5,962 bases of DNA, taken from contig CAAFZB010000069.1 in the NCBI GenBank assembly GCA_900767405.1, forward strand, positions 1 through 5,962, written 5' to 3'. Shown here piece after piece: positions 5,936 through 5,962 of the stretch. The position numbers were made by a program, and so were the translations under genes. How positions within the stretch are numbered: position 1 is the first letter of the stretch; each line of letters starts with the position of its first letter. Origin of the DNA: Rikenellaceae bacterium (GTDB taxonomy: Bacteria; Bacteroidota; Bacteroidia; Bacteroidales; UBA932). The notes under the pieces are model-generated. The model was not told where the DNA came from. It ran no database searches and saw only the letters and a list, made by a program, of their open reading frames with translations.

Positions 5936-5962
5936 AGATCGGAAGAGCGTCGTGTAGGGAAA
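5936..5962 (+). other. Illumina TruSeq adapter remnant (Read 1 side)
   Basis: The last 27 bases are the reverse complement of the 3' part of the TruSeq universal (Read 1) adapter, beginning AGATCGGAAGAGCGTCGTG. The first A may be the A-tail base of the insert. Together with the left adapter this marks a single library insert of 5916 bases. The match is exact to the published adapter as I know it. Confidence 0.97.

Noticed and set aside
1..5962. Mobile element, CRISPR array, toxin-antitoxin or defence genes
   Set aside because: No direct-repeat arrays, transposase or integrase motifs, or recognisable defence domains were seen; the gene content is core housekeeping.

Overview
The window is a short adapter-flanked stretch of chromosome from a member of the Bacteroidota, most likely an uncultured gut- or rumen-type Bacteroidales. 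The evidence is a DUF5606 protein (a family typical of this phylum), a promoter of the phylum's own type (TTG, 19 bases, TAnnTTTG), A-rich leaders without Shine-Dalgarno sequences, and Bacteroidales-like sequence in every protein. The genus cannot be named from this much. Both ends are Illumina TruSeq adapter sequence, so only 20-5935 is biological, and the first and last genes are cut.

Left part (20-1675, + strand): the C-terminal part of a DUF5606 protein, overlapped at its 3' end by rimO, the radical-SAM methylthiotransferase of ribosomal protein S12. Middle left (1662-2980, - strand): a two-gene unit made of a conserved protein of unknown function followed, through a 4-base ATGA overlap, by a secreted PIG-L/LmbE-type deacetylase that converges on rimO. 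A 97-base divergent spacer carries a good + strand promoter.

Right part (3018-5454, + strand): a small coiled-coil protein, zapA, a structured RNA that I read as 6S RNA (ssrS), an intrinsic-terminator hairpin, and rny (RNase Y), which ends in another intrinsic terminator. Read from the right edge on the - strand is the C-terminal end of a family 3 glycoside hydrolase. Its last codons form part of the rny terminator stem.

The genes are mostly housekeeping: translation (rimO), cell division (zapA and its coiled-coil neighbour), global transcription control (6S RNA) and RNA decay (rny). Two periplasm- or surface-type carbohydrate enzymes accompany them. I see no mobile element, CRISPR array, defence system, tRNA or rRNA. 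The least ordinary parts are the RNA between zapA and rny, the coiled-coil partner of zapA, the uncharacterised gene coupled to the deacetylase, and the adapters.
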